The notes below the pieces were generated by a model. The model was not told the origin of the DNA, did not search any database, and saw only the letters and a program-made list of their open reading frames with translations. This document shows positions 35,229-47,171 of a DNA stretch of 64,000 bases, in pieces (within the stretch, counting starts at the first letter, position 1; every line of letters starts with the position of its first letter). Both the position numbers and the translations under genes were made by a program. Origin of the DNA: Metopolophium dirhodum (Eukaryota; Arthropoda; Insecta; Hemiptera; Aphididae); contig NC_083562.1 of assembly GCF_019925205.1 (NCBI RefSeq), positions 4,216,001 through 4,280,000 of the forward strand, in the 5' to 3' direction.

Positions 35229-35735
35229 GTCTACCTTGACAATGAAAAATATATTCGTGTAATAAAATAAATTTATGTAATTCGTTTTAAATCTGTCCAT
35301 AAAGCGATACAAATAATTGTTTTGTTATAAGCTAATAACCTATAAAAAAAAATAGTTGTTGCTGTGCCATGAATAAAAAAATAAATGATTATTTTATAGT
35401 TTATAGTTTTAATTAATAAATTATAATATTAATAGATTTATATTTTTTATTTATTCTTTTCTGCGTGATTATAATATTATTCATAATTAAAACGTCTACC
35501 TCGACAATGAAAAATAAACGATATATAATTCGTTTTAAATATATCCATAAAGCGATACAAATATTTGTTTTGTTATAAGCTCATAACCTAGTATAGTTGT
35601 TGCTGTATATACCATGAATAAAAAAATTATTATTTTATATAGTTTTTTATTAATAAATTAAAATATTTATAATATTAAAAGATATATATATTTTTTTATC
35701 CTTATCTACGTGATTACAATATTATTCATAATTAT
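35229..35735. repeat. Tandem duplication, unit ~265/242 bp
   Basis: Unit 1 (35229-35493) and unit 2 (35494-35735) share GTCTACC(T)TGACAATGAAAAA, 'CCATAAAGCGATACAAAT', 'TTGTTTTGTTATAAGCT' and 'CGTGATTA-AATATTATTCAT', in the same order and orientation, with small indels. Non-coding. Confidence 0.75.
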
Positions 35736-36459
35736 TCTGAAATATTATTCGCATTTAATTCATTCCCGCGCTATATATATACTTTTAAGAAAATGTAGTT
35801 TTAGTGTTGGGTGCACCTATAAGTAGCATTTGTTTTACAAATAATAAAAAGTAAAACAAATCATACGCTGTGCTAGTTGAAAAAGACACGAACGAGTAAT
35901 AAAACCCGACGATTTTATTTGAACCTCTTAACGCTTGCCACTTTTGGCAATTGAAACAAAAATGATATAAAGTCGACATTTTAACCGGACTTTTCATACT
36001 TTTTATCACACACACGCGCCTCGAAGGTTATTAAAAAAAAAAAATACCAAAAATTAAAAAGTATTATCCATAAACAGAACATTTTAAATCTAAATATTTT
36101 TCATTACCTCGTCGAAAAAAGTTCCAGAAACTCGAATATTGTGTAACGACAAACCAATGTCCCGTTGAATTTTCATCTGTTTCATATTGTAACTCATAAA
36201 AATTATAACTATTCCGTGATTACATCACGATAGATATAATATAATATATAAATTGTGCAGACCACGTAACCCAACCTATACTATTTATATTTTTAATTTT
36301 TCAATGTTCAAAAAAGACATTATTTATACCGACTTGAGCTAATCGCCTGTATTTATTTGTAATAAACACATTGTATACGGGCGAGGTAAATATTGTATGG
36401 GTAATGGCATGCGATAGTTTCGTGAAACGGTGCGAAATGACACGGGTATGTCAAATGGA

Positions 36460-36675
36460 TTAGTTTTGAACGGAGGGGGGAGAACAAAAAGCGACGCTAT
36501 CGAATCGACGGAAAATAAAAACGGTTAACATTAATAATTTGACGGTCGTATACATTTTTTTCTCCTCAGACATATATAGAGATGTCTCGGTATTTTCGCT
36601 TTTAACGGATCTCAATAATTTGAGATGCAAATAACGTTTCGGCGGCGTTGACGGCGCGATCGGAAACCTACCCAT
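36460..36675 (-). CDS. Candidate small ORF, unknown product
   Basis: ATG at 36673-36675 in good context (ATAATATGGG) opens 71 codons, MGRFPIAPSTPPKRYLHLKL ..., with a hydrophobic stretch VKLLMLTVFIF near residues 46-56 and TAA at the end. Composition is more protein-like than neighbouring frames, but there is no known domain, no conserved neighbour and no clear polyadenylation signal. It may be chance in a GC-richer block. Confidence 0.2.
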   Translation of the reverse strand: MGRFPIAPSTPPKRYLHLKLLRSVKSENTETSLYMSEEKKMYTTVKLLMLTVFIFRRFDSVAFCSPPSVQN

Positions 36676-37108
36676 ATTATGATATTATGTTTAAATAACA
36701 CGCGATTTAACGATATAAAATATAATAATAATAATATAAATGCTTACAATAATATAATACTGACAATAAAAATATAAATGCTTACAATATAATATATTAT
36801 GTACGGCCGGGAATCTATTATATTCTACATTTCTACATCTTTTATGGGTCGTCTGTCGGTGTGTGTGTGTGTGAGCCGTGTCGGTTTCCAAAGTTATGTT
36901 CGATTCGAGTAATTTCCGCCGATTAAACACGGACCGGCAAACGTGTGTGTGGGTATGTAATTCCGGGTCGGCTTAAAGTATCAGCGATGGTCACTGTGAT
37001 GTTTACCGGGCCGAGTGTGTGGGTGTTGTGTAGGGGGAGGGGGGGGCGAGCGGTCACCCCAGTGATGGTACATCGAAACGGTCCAAATAGGTGAACGTAG
37101 ATTTACAA

Positions 37109-37123
37109 GGGGGGGGGGGGGGG
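37109..37123. repeat. Poly-G tract (15 G)
   Basis: Homopolymer of 15 G; length uncertain in any assembly. Confidence 0.85.
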
Positions 37124-37349
37124 AAACCGAAAATATCGACAGTCAATCTGCAGCCGATTAGTTTTTACGCGGACATTATTTTATTAGCATATAATATTAC
37201 GAATGATCGCATAACCCGCACACCAGTGATGTAGTCCTGAAAAAGTTGATATAAGTGCGTTTATAATATTATATTATTATAATGTATGCAAATAAATAAA
37301 TAATACATAAATTATTATATTCGCACACGTCATTATGTCGATGATCTAA

Positions 37350-37368
37350 CAGTGGCGAAGCGTCATAG
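37350..37368. mobile_element. Solo end of the CAGTGGCGAAGCGTCATAG element
   Basis: CAGTGGCGAAGCGTCATAG is repeated, with GG for AG at the start, at 37732-37749. No matching inverted end is seen downstream before the second copy, so this is probably a truncated copy or the outer end of a nested insertion. Confidence 0.4.
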
Positions 37369-37730
37369 GATGGGTATACCCTGCACTTAAAATACGGGCA
37401 AATAATTTAGTTTTTATCTTATTATTATTTAAACAAAACGTTTTTTCGAACGAATTTGGAACGAGTTATTTAAAATTGTTTGTGTGCTCGTGGAGTAACG
37501 GAAAAAAAAATCGAAAATATCGACGGCCAAACGATGGATCAAAAGACTCGGATATTATGTACGTTTATATAATATTAAGTCACATTATAATAATACCTAT
37601 AAAATGTTTATTGCGATTTACGAATGATTGTTTATAACAGTATAACTCACACGACAAAAAATTATTTAATATTATATCGTAAAGTATATGCAAACATAAT
37701 ATATTATATTTATATATATATATTATCCAC

Positions 37731-37931
37731 CGGTGGCGAAGCGTCATAGAAGAGAATATTAGACAACACATCATATCCTCTTAGAATATGACCAAATTAT
37801 TTGGTTTTAAACTTACGGTTTGTTTATTTCTGGTGTGATTGACTTAATATGAGCATCAATTAATATTGTCATTATGTCTGATCTTTTTTTTTTCAACGTG
37901 CTCCCGACCTATAAAAATACTTACGCCACTG
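37731..37931. mobile_element. Short MITE with GGTGGCG...CGCCACTG ends
   Basis: Starts (C)GGTGGCGAAGCGTC and ends TTACGCCACTG, a short terminal inverted repeat around TGGCG, about 200 bp. CAGTGGCG termini are common in hAT-type elements. The interior is T-rich and non-coding. Confidence 0.45.
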
Positions 37932-38855
37932 ATATATTTATATGTATATTATGTACCCGTAAAGTGCGGATTTGCGACGTAATCGAGAAAACGACTTTAG
38001 GTAGGTTTTAGAGATTTTCGCGATACTTATAATTTTAACACCACCACCACCACACCGCACAAACTGCAGGCCTGATTCAAATTGTATAATGAAAATGTTT
38101 TAAAAATTAAAGCTCCTCTAAACACCCTTGTCCGTTGTACTTATCTTTTATTATTATTAGTATTGTGTGACGTTGTTGTTATCGAAATAACGTTTTTTCG
38201 TTGTTATTTTTTTTTTTTGTTGTTGTTAAAGGGATGGAACACTTACTTCTACACCGCAGTTAAGTGCGAAATTGCAAAAAAACAAATAATAAAAACAGGT
38301 TGCGTCTCGCATGTAAACCAGTGTCAAATTTTTAACGTCGGTATATACCAAATCTCACGTATTACACCCCCAGCGAGTCATGTAATAGGGAATTTTTATT
38401 TTCGCTTAATAGAGCGTTATCGCATCGCGGAACCAATATAATATATTATAGTGTTTCAATTTAATTTTATCAAATTTATGTTCAATATAGATCTACGGAT
38501 CCTACACGTTAAGTACCTGCATAATGTTAGTATCGTACACATAATTATATGTTATTATCGTACACGTAATTATATACCTACTGCGCATGGACGGTAACAA
38601 TTTAAAGATGATAAAATTCGACCATAATAAATGATAACCGTTTTGGTTAGGTTAGGTTAGGAGAACATTTTCCCTCGCCGTCGTTTTACTGGCGCAAATA
38701 AAAATCTTCACACCGGACTTCAAAGTAAAATATTTACGGTGGTTTTTTTTCACAAATCTGGTCCTGTTATCTATCCGTTCATAATGACCCGCACTGCCGC
38801 GCGTGTTTTCACAGTCGGATCACGGAATCTGAGCAGAACCATTTCCGCGGGCAAC

Positions 38856-38863
38856 TATATAAA
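38856..38863 (+). promoter_or_regulatory. Possible TATA box
   Basis: TATATAAA flanked by GC-rich sequence (GCGGGCAAC before, CGCGCAAGATTCG after), at the left edge of the CpG-richer block 38800-39800. The context is what a core promoter could look like, but no transcription unit has been identified downstream. Confidence 0.2.
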
Positions 38864-39349
38864 CGCGCAAGATTCGACAACAACTTAAACTGTCAAACGA
38901 CACACACACACACACACACATTTATCGATATCTACGGGAAATTTCACGGGTGTACCGGCCGAAAATCGGCAATTTCAAAAATCCAAAGGCGGGGCTGATA
39001 CACATTTTTTTTCCTCCAATTTACCAAATTCAAAAAAATCCACTTTATCATTTTCAACCCTCTCTCACGGTGTCTGTTCCGCAGCTGCGCGCTATTTTTC
39101 GCTACACAATATCCATATAATATACACATGCATATAATATGCACGCTCGTCTGTGTGTGCGTGTAACTAAATAATATACACTTCTCTCCGCGCACATCTC
39201 TCTCACTCTCTCTCCGTCGTCCCTCTCCGACGATGTTGCACCCGTTTACTTCCATTATTCCGGGTACGCGATTTCGGATCGTTTCTTCTATATGTTCTCT
39301 CGAACCGATTGTATCGGATTTTTATATTATTATTATTTTTTTTTCATCT

Positions 39350-39790
39350 CATCGTCCCCACCGAGCGGTATAGACGCCGCCACGGCCCGATCGTCGTCTC
39401 CACGGCGCTGCTGCAGTTTGCCCCAGTGCCGGTGGTGGTGGTGGTGGTGGTGGTGCTGCTGTTGCTTCTCGTCGAAGGCGGCCAATGATGCCAATGCCGC
39501 CGCCGCCACCACCGTGGAAGGCTATAGCGCCCGAGATCACCCCTTTGACACAATGCACGCCCCACGTTCTCACGGTCTTCGCGAAGACACCGCCACCCCC
39601 TGGCCATCGCCACTGAATCCTACATAGGTACGCCGTATATACATGTACACGCTCTGCAGCCTCTCTCGACCCGATCGCTCTCTCTCACTCGCTCCCGTCG
39701 TCGGGACAGCTGACTCTCAACGGATGTTTGTACAGGTGGCGACGGCGACGGCAGCGGTCGCGGAGCTGCTGCTATGCTATTATTATTATT
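39350..39790. promoter_or_regulatory. CpG/GC-rich island with (GTG)n
   Basis: High CG content against AT-rich flanks, a (GTG)8-type run at 39430-39455, GCC triplets and CT-rich tracts. Either a promoter/leader region or the exon of a gene extending elsewhere. No splice-consistent frame. Confidence 0.3.
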
Positions 39791-41665
39791 TTATTATATA
39801 TATTATGTATTATTATTTTTTTTTTTAATTAACGCTCCTTATACACTCTGTAGTATCATTTTTTTCATGCCCGATTATTACTTGATTCCTTTTTTCACCG
39901 ATCCAACTACTATATAGTACACACGATACGTATACCTATAAATAGACACGTGCAAATGTACCCAGGTTTGTATATTTTGAAGCACTATTCCATATAACTA
40001 AAAAATATATAATATCAAGTTCAACATTTTAGTAAACCTCCCAGTTCCCGCATGCAAAACCCCTCGGTCCTCATTATTAAGACGGACAATTTTAACAAGC
40101 CTTTACCTGGATTTTATGAACTTTTATATTATATAGGGATATATACACATAGATTACACGTCGATGTAATAATAAACTATGTATAGATGGTGCACCGCAG
40201 AGGTACTTCTGTTTATAAACTAAAAATGTCCATGTGGCCATCGAGGTTTCGCAATGTTTTGTCATGTTTTCAAATGGATTTTTGAATTTTTATACTTATA
40301 CGTAACATATATTGATACAAAACTGTTCTAAACAATAGCCATATAGATGGACGTCTACGGAACCATCCATTCCTATATACGAGTAACCTGTGAGTAATAT
40401 GGTGACAGGTCCGACTATATACGAGTATGCGTCTTATCGTAGGGTCGGGAGCGTAGGTAATCCTCGAAAAACTGGCGGCTTGTTTCGTCGGACCGGAAGT
40501 GATGAGACTAGTAAAATACACGTACTACGAGACTCGTTCTGCCCGAATTTCGGCGCACTGCAGCAGCTGCTCACCATTATTCCATAATACGCACTCCCTG
40601 CAGACGACAACACTCAAACGGTTCGATGAAAAATCAAAGGAGAATTGCACAAATGGACTTGAGAATAAAGTCGACGACCTTATGATAGTCTGTTTAACCG
40701 AAAATATCGCGCGGTTACCCGCTCGCAAGTGCCGTGCTCAGATATGGTCTCCAAGACTGAGTTTACCGAGAACGACGGACCATATTATGGGATTATTATC
40801 ATATTGGAATTCACTCGCTTGAGAAAACTGAAATTGTTAATAAAATAACTATTATATTAGTGTATAATTAATATATTGGTCAAAAGTAAAAAATAAAATA
40901 AAACAAATACTCTTCTCCTGTGAACACTTACAATAATATCTATATGGAGCGTATAATGTGTGTGTATTATAGTAAATGCCATTTTAGTCGTTACTATATA
41001 TTATTATATTATGTATATGCGTATACATGAACGGGAGCAAGTCGTAAATCTTACAGAACGGCCCTGTTCGAAACAGGGGTGATCGTACGAGCATAATATT
41101 ATATATAAAAAGTATCGCGAGTTGATAATGCCGTGCAATCATATAATAATAATATTACTCGGACTGCAAAATCGAAAAAAATATTCTGCACGTGGCTAAA
41201 AAATACAGATAACGATATACGACCGGTATTTTTACATCATAAAATATATCAAAAAATCGTAGCTCAACTATTTCTGTTCGTTTTGTTGAACAATTAAAAT
41301 TGTTTTTCACTCTGCAGTGAAACACACCCTCTGTCTAATAGCGCATTATTACTTAACAATATATTATAAAGTCGGTCGCATCTCAGGAAGAAAAAAAGAA
41401 GAAAAGACCCTAATGATTTTATAATACATATATATATTTTAATTTAGGGACTGGAAATGTTAATTTGGACCTATACAATACGGAACGCGTTATTAGGTAC
41501 CACATTCAAAAGCGACAAGTATACAGAATTGTGTAAAAAAAAAACCACAATTTTTTTTATGAACAAACCATATAAATTGTTATACACATATACTGTAGTA
41601 CAACATTATAAGTCAGTAAATATTATTAACTCGCCCGTCCTATGTACGAGTATAAAAAATACATA

Positions 41666-41722
41666 ATAGCTTAGCGGTTGCGTGATCAAATTCTGTGTAG
41701 GGGAATATATTTGATTCCCGCA
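41666..41722 (+). repeat. Degenerate tRNA-like sequence (SINE head remnant)
   Basis: 'TAGCTTAGCGGTTGCGTGAT' resembles a tRNA A box and 'ATTTGATTCCCGC' a B box, about 40 bases apart. Arms do not pair properly, so it is not a working tRNA; more likely the head of an old SINE. Confidence 0.35.
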
Positions 41723-41931
41723 GCAAAAAATTATAATACAGACACGATCAAAACTATACTAATATTACTTAAGTAATTATTTTCCGTCCTATAATATTAT
41801 TTATACATTAAAAAATAAAACGTATAATTTCGTGAAATATTAAGTTTCAATTTTTCAATATTTTCTTTCTGATGGTACATTAATTTAAAGCCTATAAAAA
41901 AAATGTAAGACCTACACTATAGTTTTAGATT

Positions 41932-42770
41932 CTGAGTGGAGTGATGAATGTGTATCTATTACCATTACAAATATGGGTATAATGGTTCTTTTTTGTGTGG
42001 CTAAAGACACTTTTTACTTTAAAAAAAAATGTTTCAGTCTTCAATAGGTACCGAAGGAAAATATAATACGAAATGTTCAACTATTTTTTTAGTTTTTTTC
42101 AATTTGTGTTGATAACATTTTTTTTCCAAGTCATAAGGCTTGTAAATATACGAAATTCCTCATAAGTTGTTTTTAAAGCAATTAAAAAAATTAAATAGTC
42201 ACAGTTTTTTTTTATAAGCGATAGAAGTTCAGATTTTGACAACATTCATTAAAATCACTAACATATTTTACAGACTTTTTTGTAGCCAAAAATTCATGAA
42301 ATTTTCATTTTTAATAGTTAAGGCTTGGACATTTGATACAAGGTTCCTCGTAAGTAAGGCATGCTGTAATAAAAAAAAAATATAAAAACATAATTTTTTT
42401 TTAAAGAAATTTTAAGTTAAAACGAAATTAGATGTGTTTATTTAAGATTAACGATTTTAATAATTTTTTTGTAGATTAAAAATATTGTTTGTGGGTGCTT
42501 GAAACTTTCAACGTATATTATTACGTTTTATACAGACTATGACTTTTTCAAATGCAATGTTTTTGCAAAATTTAATTCAACCTACCGCATTACTATTATT
42601 TAAAATAAATTACTTTAATAGCAATATAAATAATATTTAATATATCATAAAATTATATACTTATAGTTATATAGGCTGACAGACCGTCTTCCTTAGAATA
42701 ATTTTTCGTATGCAATTATTTATAAGTGAATTAAAATTGAACACATCCATTACAGCGGCTTACTCAATAA
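41932..42770 (-). mobile_element. R1 repeat family, near-complete inverted copy 6
   Basis: Begins TTTTAGATTCTGAGTGGAGT and ends through GGCTGACAGACCGTCTTCCT and 'ACATCCATTACAGCGG', the reverse-complement order of copy 3. Interior phrases such as 'AATTTTTTTGTAG' also recur. Length is close to that of copy 3. Non-coding. Confidence 0.6.
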
Positions 42771-44075
42771 TGAGGTATACTCGAAACATACTATACACCA
42801 TATAGTGAACACAGGTTTTTTCAAATGTATAATATGATATATTTATCTTCAAATGTAAGTCTATCTATCTTACTTAGTACTTACGGTGTATATAGTGTTC
42901 ATTGTCGTACCATTAAACTGTCCTACGTAAATTTAATTCTTACTCTGTGGCTTATTATACTTACATTATATACTTATACATTGTAATATCGTATGACTAT
43001 TAAGCATTAACTATCTACTTACCTACATAATCTCTCATGTAGGAATACACTAATACATTATTTTTATCGTTTGACATCATATCTGTCACTATATATACTT
43101 AAATGCCTATAAATTGTCTTCACCCTTAAACCCATGATAATAAAATCAATACTTATTAGGCATGTAGCTATTTTTTGATGACCGTATATAATAATGTAGA
43201 GGTCAGTCGTGTTTAAATATTGACTACTTACAATACAAATAGGTATAATCGGGTAGGAAATTAACTACCGATATAAATGAAAGTTTGAACACACACACAC
43301 ATACACTCAGTTATATGACTTCTAAATCTACACAACTATAAACACAATACACTAGTTAAACTCACACAAGTTACATTGATTTAGGTTTAATTTAATCACT
43401 CAGCTTGTATACAAAAGGTATAATACATATTATTTTTATTGGTATCCGTTTTTTTTATACACATATGACGTATCAGTATTTTTATACATATATTAAAACA
43501 ATATAGTATAGTATACAATGCATTTGTATTTTATTTTATTAAAATAATTAAAATAATAATAAAATACAAATGCCCGTATAAATATAGTCGACGTATGTGT
43601 CACATAAGAGATGTTAAATTATGCTTTATGTAACACATAAATTGACTAATATGATGCATATGGACATGAGACATTTATTTAACAAAAAGAAATTACCTAT
43701 AGTATTTAATATTTATACTTTTACACTATAAATGATAGTTTATAACAATTAAATTAATAACAGAAATTCTTTGTAGCAATATACTATGTATAATTATTTA
43801 ATTATATATGTTTAGGCCATACGAGATGATCCATTTAAGTGTGTTCGATTATTATTTTGAACAGTTTTAACTATTTGAAAAATATTTCTTTACATACCTA
43901 ATATTGTCATGTCATTTCAAAACTTCTTTTTTGTTTATTATATTTTTCACAATTTTTATTGTATTTTTTTTATGTTTTTTGAATAACAACTTAAGTACAT
44001 TTTTTTCAAGTTCTGAAACAGAATTTTATTCCTTACACTTTGATACATAAAAATGTAATTTTTAACGAGTGTGGA
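42771..44075. other. Gene-free stretch
   Basis: AT-rich sequence. No gene or clear element apart from a short phrase at 43815-43835 that resembles the outer part of a MITE. Confidence 0.5.
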
Positions 44076-44220
44076 GTGGTTAATTAGTTAAAGTATTTAT
44101 AAGTATTTAAAGTTAGGCGACCGGAGTAGAGGATGAAAATGTTTTCGGGGTACCCTTGTGGGCCTTTCTACTCCGCCCATCAAAACTTTAAATACGTATA
44201 CCTAACTAATTAACTACTCG
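44076..44220. repeat. Imperfect inverted repeat, ~55-bp arms
   Basis: Left arm 44076-44131 (GTGGTTAATTAGTTAAAGTA ... ACCGGAGTAGAG) pairs with right arm 44167-44220 (CTACTCCGCCCATC ... CTAACTAATTAACTACTC). The loop is about 35 bases and GC-richer. Possibly a MITE or the terminus of a larger element. Confidence 0.55.
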
Positions 44221-46864
44221 TTCGAAATTCGATTTTTAAGTATCGTAGTACTCTGAAAATTTTCTACTTTGGAAAATAAAATTAAAAATGTATGTTGTTG
44301 CTCAAAATAGTGGAAACTTAAAAAAAAGTAAGAGATATAACTATTTTTCAATGATATAAAATTATGTAAAAAATATGAATTCAAAATAATGATTGTAGAC
44401 ACTTAAAAAGATCATATATAATATAGGACATAATAGGTAATACGTAACTTATATTTATTTATTATGTATATATTTTGGTTTTATTTTTTTTTTCTAAAAT
44501 GTTTTAATTATACATTTAAACTTGTATAAAAATGTCTAGCTCGCTAAAATCGAAATCCCTTGGTTTTGTTGTGCCACTCACGGAATCGTCCAAATTGTGT
44601 ATATAACATGTAACGAAAAGGGCGGCGGTGGGTATTATATTATACATATTATACTATACGCATTTAAAAGTATCTTACTATGTAACCCTTTCTACTATTG
44701 CCGCAGCGCTCTGTATATAGCTGTAACGTAGTACTTGTACAGATATTATATATACATCTAAATCTGTATATATGTGTGTGTGTTGCGAAGTGGTATAAGA
44801 GAGTTCATTTAAAACCTCGTCTAATTAGAAGGTCGTTTGCCGTTTGGCAAGAATCCGCCAGGCGGTTCTCGGGTAATAAAATATTACTGCTGCAAAAGTG
44901 AAAAAGGTGGCAAGAACGGTGCGCAGGAAATCTCCGGGGAACATTTCGAGTGCGTGTGGGTGGTCAACAGCATTTTATCAAAGTCCATTCGGAAAATTCA
45001 CCGCTTTTTCGCGTGTACATACATACATGTATACGTATGTAGCCGCATGTACACATACATGTATAAGTACATGCGTGTGCACTATGTACATATACACACA
45101 ATGTACATTAGAAATCGTTTATTATACGGTCCCACGTGACGTTTTGAAAAGGTACGTCGAAATAAAAATAAATAGATAGGTAACCTGCCTATACGTATAT
45201 ATATTATACAGTTGTTAATACGCAGTGTTTGATGCACGCGTATTATAGGTATTTATGTGGGCAGTATATATTATTAGGTATAATATTATTATATTAGATT
45301 TGATCGTTTAAACATAAATCGGGTGATTCGGTGATTGTATACGAAACCGACGATGACGACGTACGATGATGACTGTATCATATATTATTATTACCTATTC
45401 TCGTTTTCGTGCAGTGGAAAGTTAAACGGCGTTCTGTCGCCACTGTTCTATCACTAGAATCGACAATGACCGTTTGGTGAAGGTAAGATGTGGGTTTCGA
45501 AAGGTACACGACTTAATGTCATACGCACAAACTTAAAAAAAATAATTCCACACTCGGACGTATAGCTGGTAGTTTATATTTATTTGTAGGAACCCATATC
45601 GATTCGATATAATAATGATTATTGACCACTATATTGTAAATTCTAAATCTCCCTCATATACATTATTGCGCTTCGCAAAGATTATAAGACGTGTCCTCTC
45701 ACTATATTGCATTTATCCTGTAACATATTATCATTTGCAATGTGATACGTCACAGTCTATACCTATTAATCACGACGATCTTCCCCCGTGCAGTATATTA
45801 TGTACTATATCATTTTTGTCGATTAAAAAAAATAATAATACAAAGGGATTTACGATGTTATCTAACATCTTATATTATATTATATAGGTACACATTATGC
45901 GTCTCGGACAAGCGTCCCCTCCCATTAATATTATTATTATACGCTTCGTCCTGGTGAAAAAAATATACGTTACAGGTATACGGTTGCTTTAAACCATGGA
46001 TTTCTTGAAGAATATATTTTTATTATTAAAAAAAAAAAAAACATAATAATACAATGGAAAATAATACACTTTCTGTCAAATGACTATATATAGCAATGAG
46101 TACCTACATACAAAAATAATCAACTGCAATCCCGTCTACTATTACAAATTGATCAATCACTCTACCACCTTGAAGTGTGTACCTACTCAAAATGACAAAA
46201 TATTTTTTTATTTAACAATAAAAGCTAGCATATTATTATGTGGATAACTGTGTATAGCTTTCATGTGGTTTTAGTCCATAACCACGATATTGCAGTACTG
46301 CGTATCATAATAATATTATTGAACAGCGATCCAAACACGGCGGAACAGAATATATTCGCCCAGGAAAAAACCACCGGAATCTGTTTTAAGTGTTTATATT
46401 ATAATATGAAACTATTATTTTAGTTTATTAAAGGTAAAATCTTTTCTTAATTTACGAATTATTTATTGAGTGTTCGAATTATCGAGGGGAAAAATAAATA
46501 ATTCGAATTATAGAAAGTTTAAAAATACCTATAGTACTAGTACATGGATATTTATTATTTAATTTATTATACGTTTATATTGAAACGATACATTTATTTG
46601 TTAATTATTTCATTAAAAAAATCTGTTAAACATTAACATTCTCGCGACGTTATCTAGAAATAAACAGACTAACCAATATTTTGGATATCTTTGTCTTTCG
46701 CCGAGCCGAATTTGCCATAATATACTCAATAATTACATCGTTGTCGTGACAACGATAATAAATTCCACAAGGTTAATATGCTCAATAATACTTAATATTT
46801 ATACGTCACGCAATACTATTGTAAATTGGTAACATTGTTCACTTGGAATTTACAAACCTATATA
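44221..46864. other. Gene-free stretch
   Basis: An alternating purine-pyrimidine block of ACATACATGTATA units lies at about 45015-45110. The short frames at 44698-45179 overlap it. A sequence ATGACCGTTTGGTGAAG followed by GTAAGA at about 45466 looks like a short exon end, but nothing pairs with it. Confidence 0.4.
45015..45110. repeat. ACATACATGTA-type simple repeat block
   Basis: Degenerate (TACA/TGTA)n, self-complementary in places; alternating purine-pyrimidine, therefore a candidate for unusual helix conformation. Confidence 0.6.
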
Positions 46865-47171
46865 CAATATACACTCAACAAACGTAAATATATAAAAAAA
46901 AAATCAAACTAATAAAGAGATCGTAGAAGTGTTTCAAATGTTTGATACTTCGATATTACTACAAGGAGCATATATATTGTCCATAATACTGGTATATAGA
47001 TGACTTATGTGCATCAATATACAGTCAACAAACGTAAATACAAAAAAAAATTCAAACTAATAAAGAGATCGAAGAGATCATCGCGTAGAGGTGTTTCAAA
47101 TTTTCGTAATTACCTACTACAAAGAGCATATATATTGTCCATAATACTGTTTTTAGATGACTGATGTGCAT
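46865..47171. repeat. Tandem duplication, two ~150-bp units
   Basis: Units starting at about 46865 and 47015 share 'CAACAAACGTAAATA', 'TCAAACTAATAAAGAGATCG', 'GAGCATATATATTGTCCATA' and the end 'GATGTGCATC' or 'TATGTGCATC'. Unit 2 has a short insertion (AGAGATCATCGCG). Non-coding. Confidence 0.8.

Larger units (their letters stand above)
35736..37349. other. Gene-poor stretch with GC-richer part
   Basis: From about 36400 the sequence becomes richer in CG. One small frame is listed separately. A run of 15 G lies at 37109-37123 and a (GT)n run at about 36856-36872. No exon with splice support was found. Confidence 0.4.
37932..41665. other. Non-coding stretch with GC-rich, promoter-like patches
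   Basis: AT-rich to 38800, then CpG-richer up to about 39800, with low-complexity GTG/GCC triplets and TC-rich tracts. Frames on both strands over 39292-39627 are triplet-repeat artefacts (poly-W, poly-P or poly-T depending on frame). From 40380 to 40830 the sequence is again more balanced, with short frames on both strands and none convincing. Confidence 0.4.

Noticed and set aside
39292..39627. Frames of 74-111 codons with poly-W, poly-P or poly-T
   Set aside because: Triplet-repeat artefacts of (GTG)n and GCC runs; no frame keeps splice signals or a plausible start.
40525..40728. Minus-strand MVSSCCSAPKFGQ, briefly considered as a THAP-type zinc-finger start
   Set aside because: The second cysteine of the motif and all downstream conserved residues are missing, and the frame stops after 47 codons.
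41666..41722. tRNA gene
   Set aside because: A-box and B-box-like sequences are present, but acceptor and anticodon arms do not pair; kept only as a SINE-like remnant.
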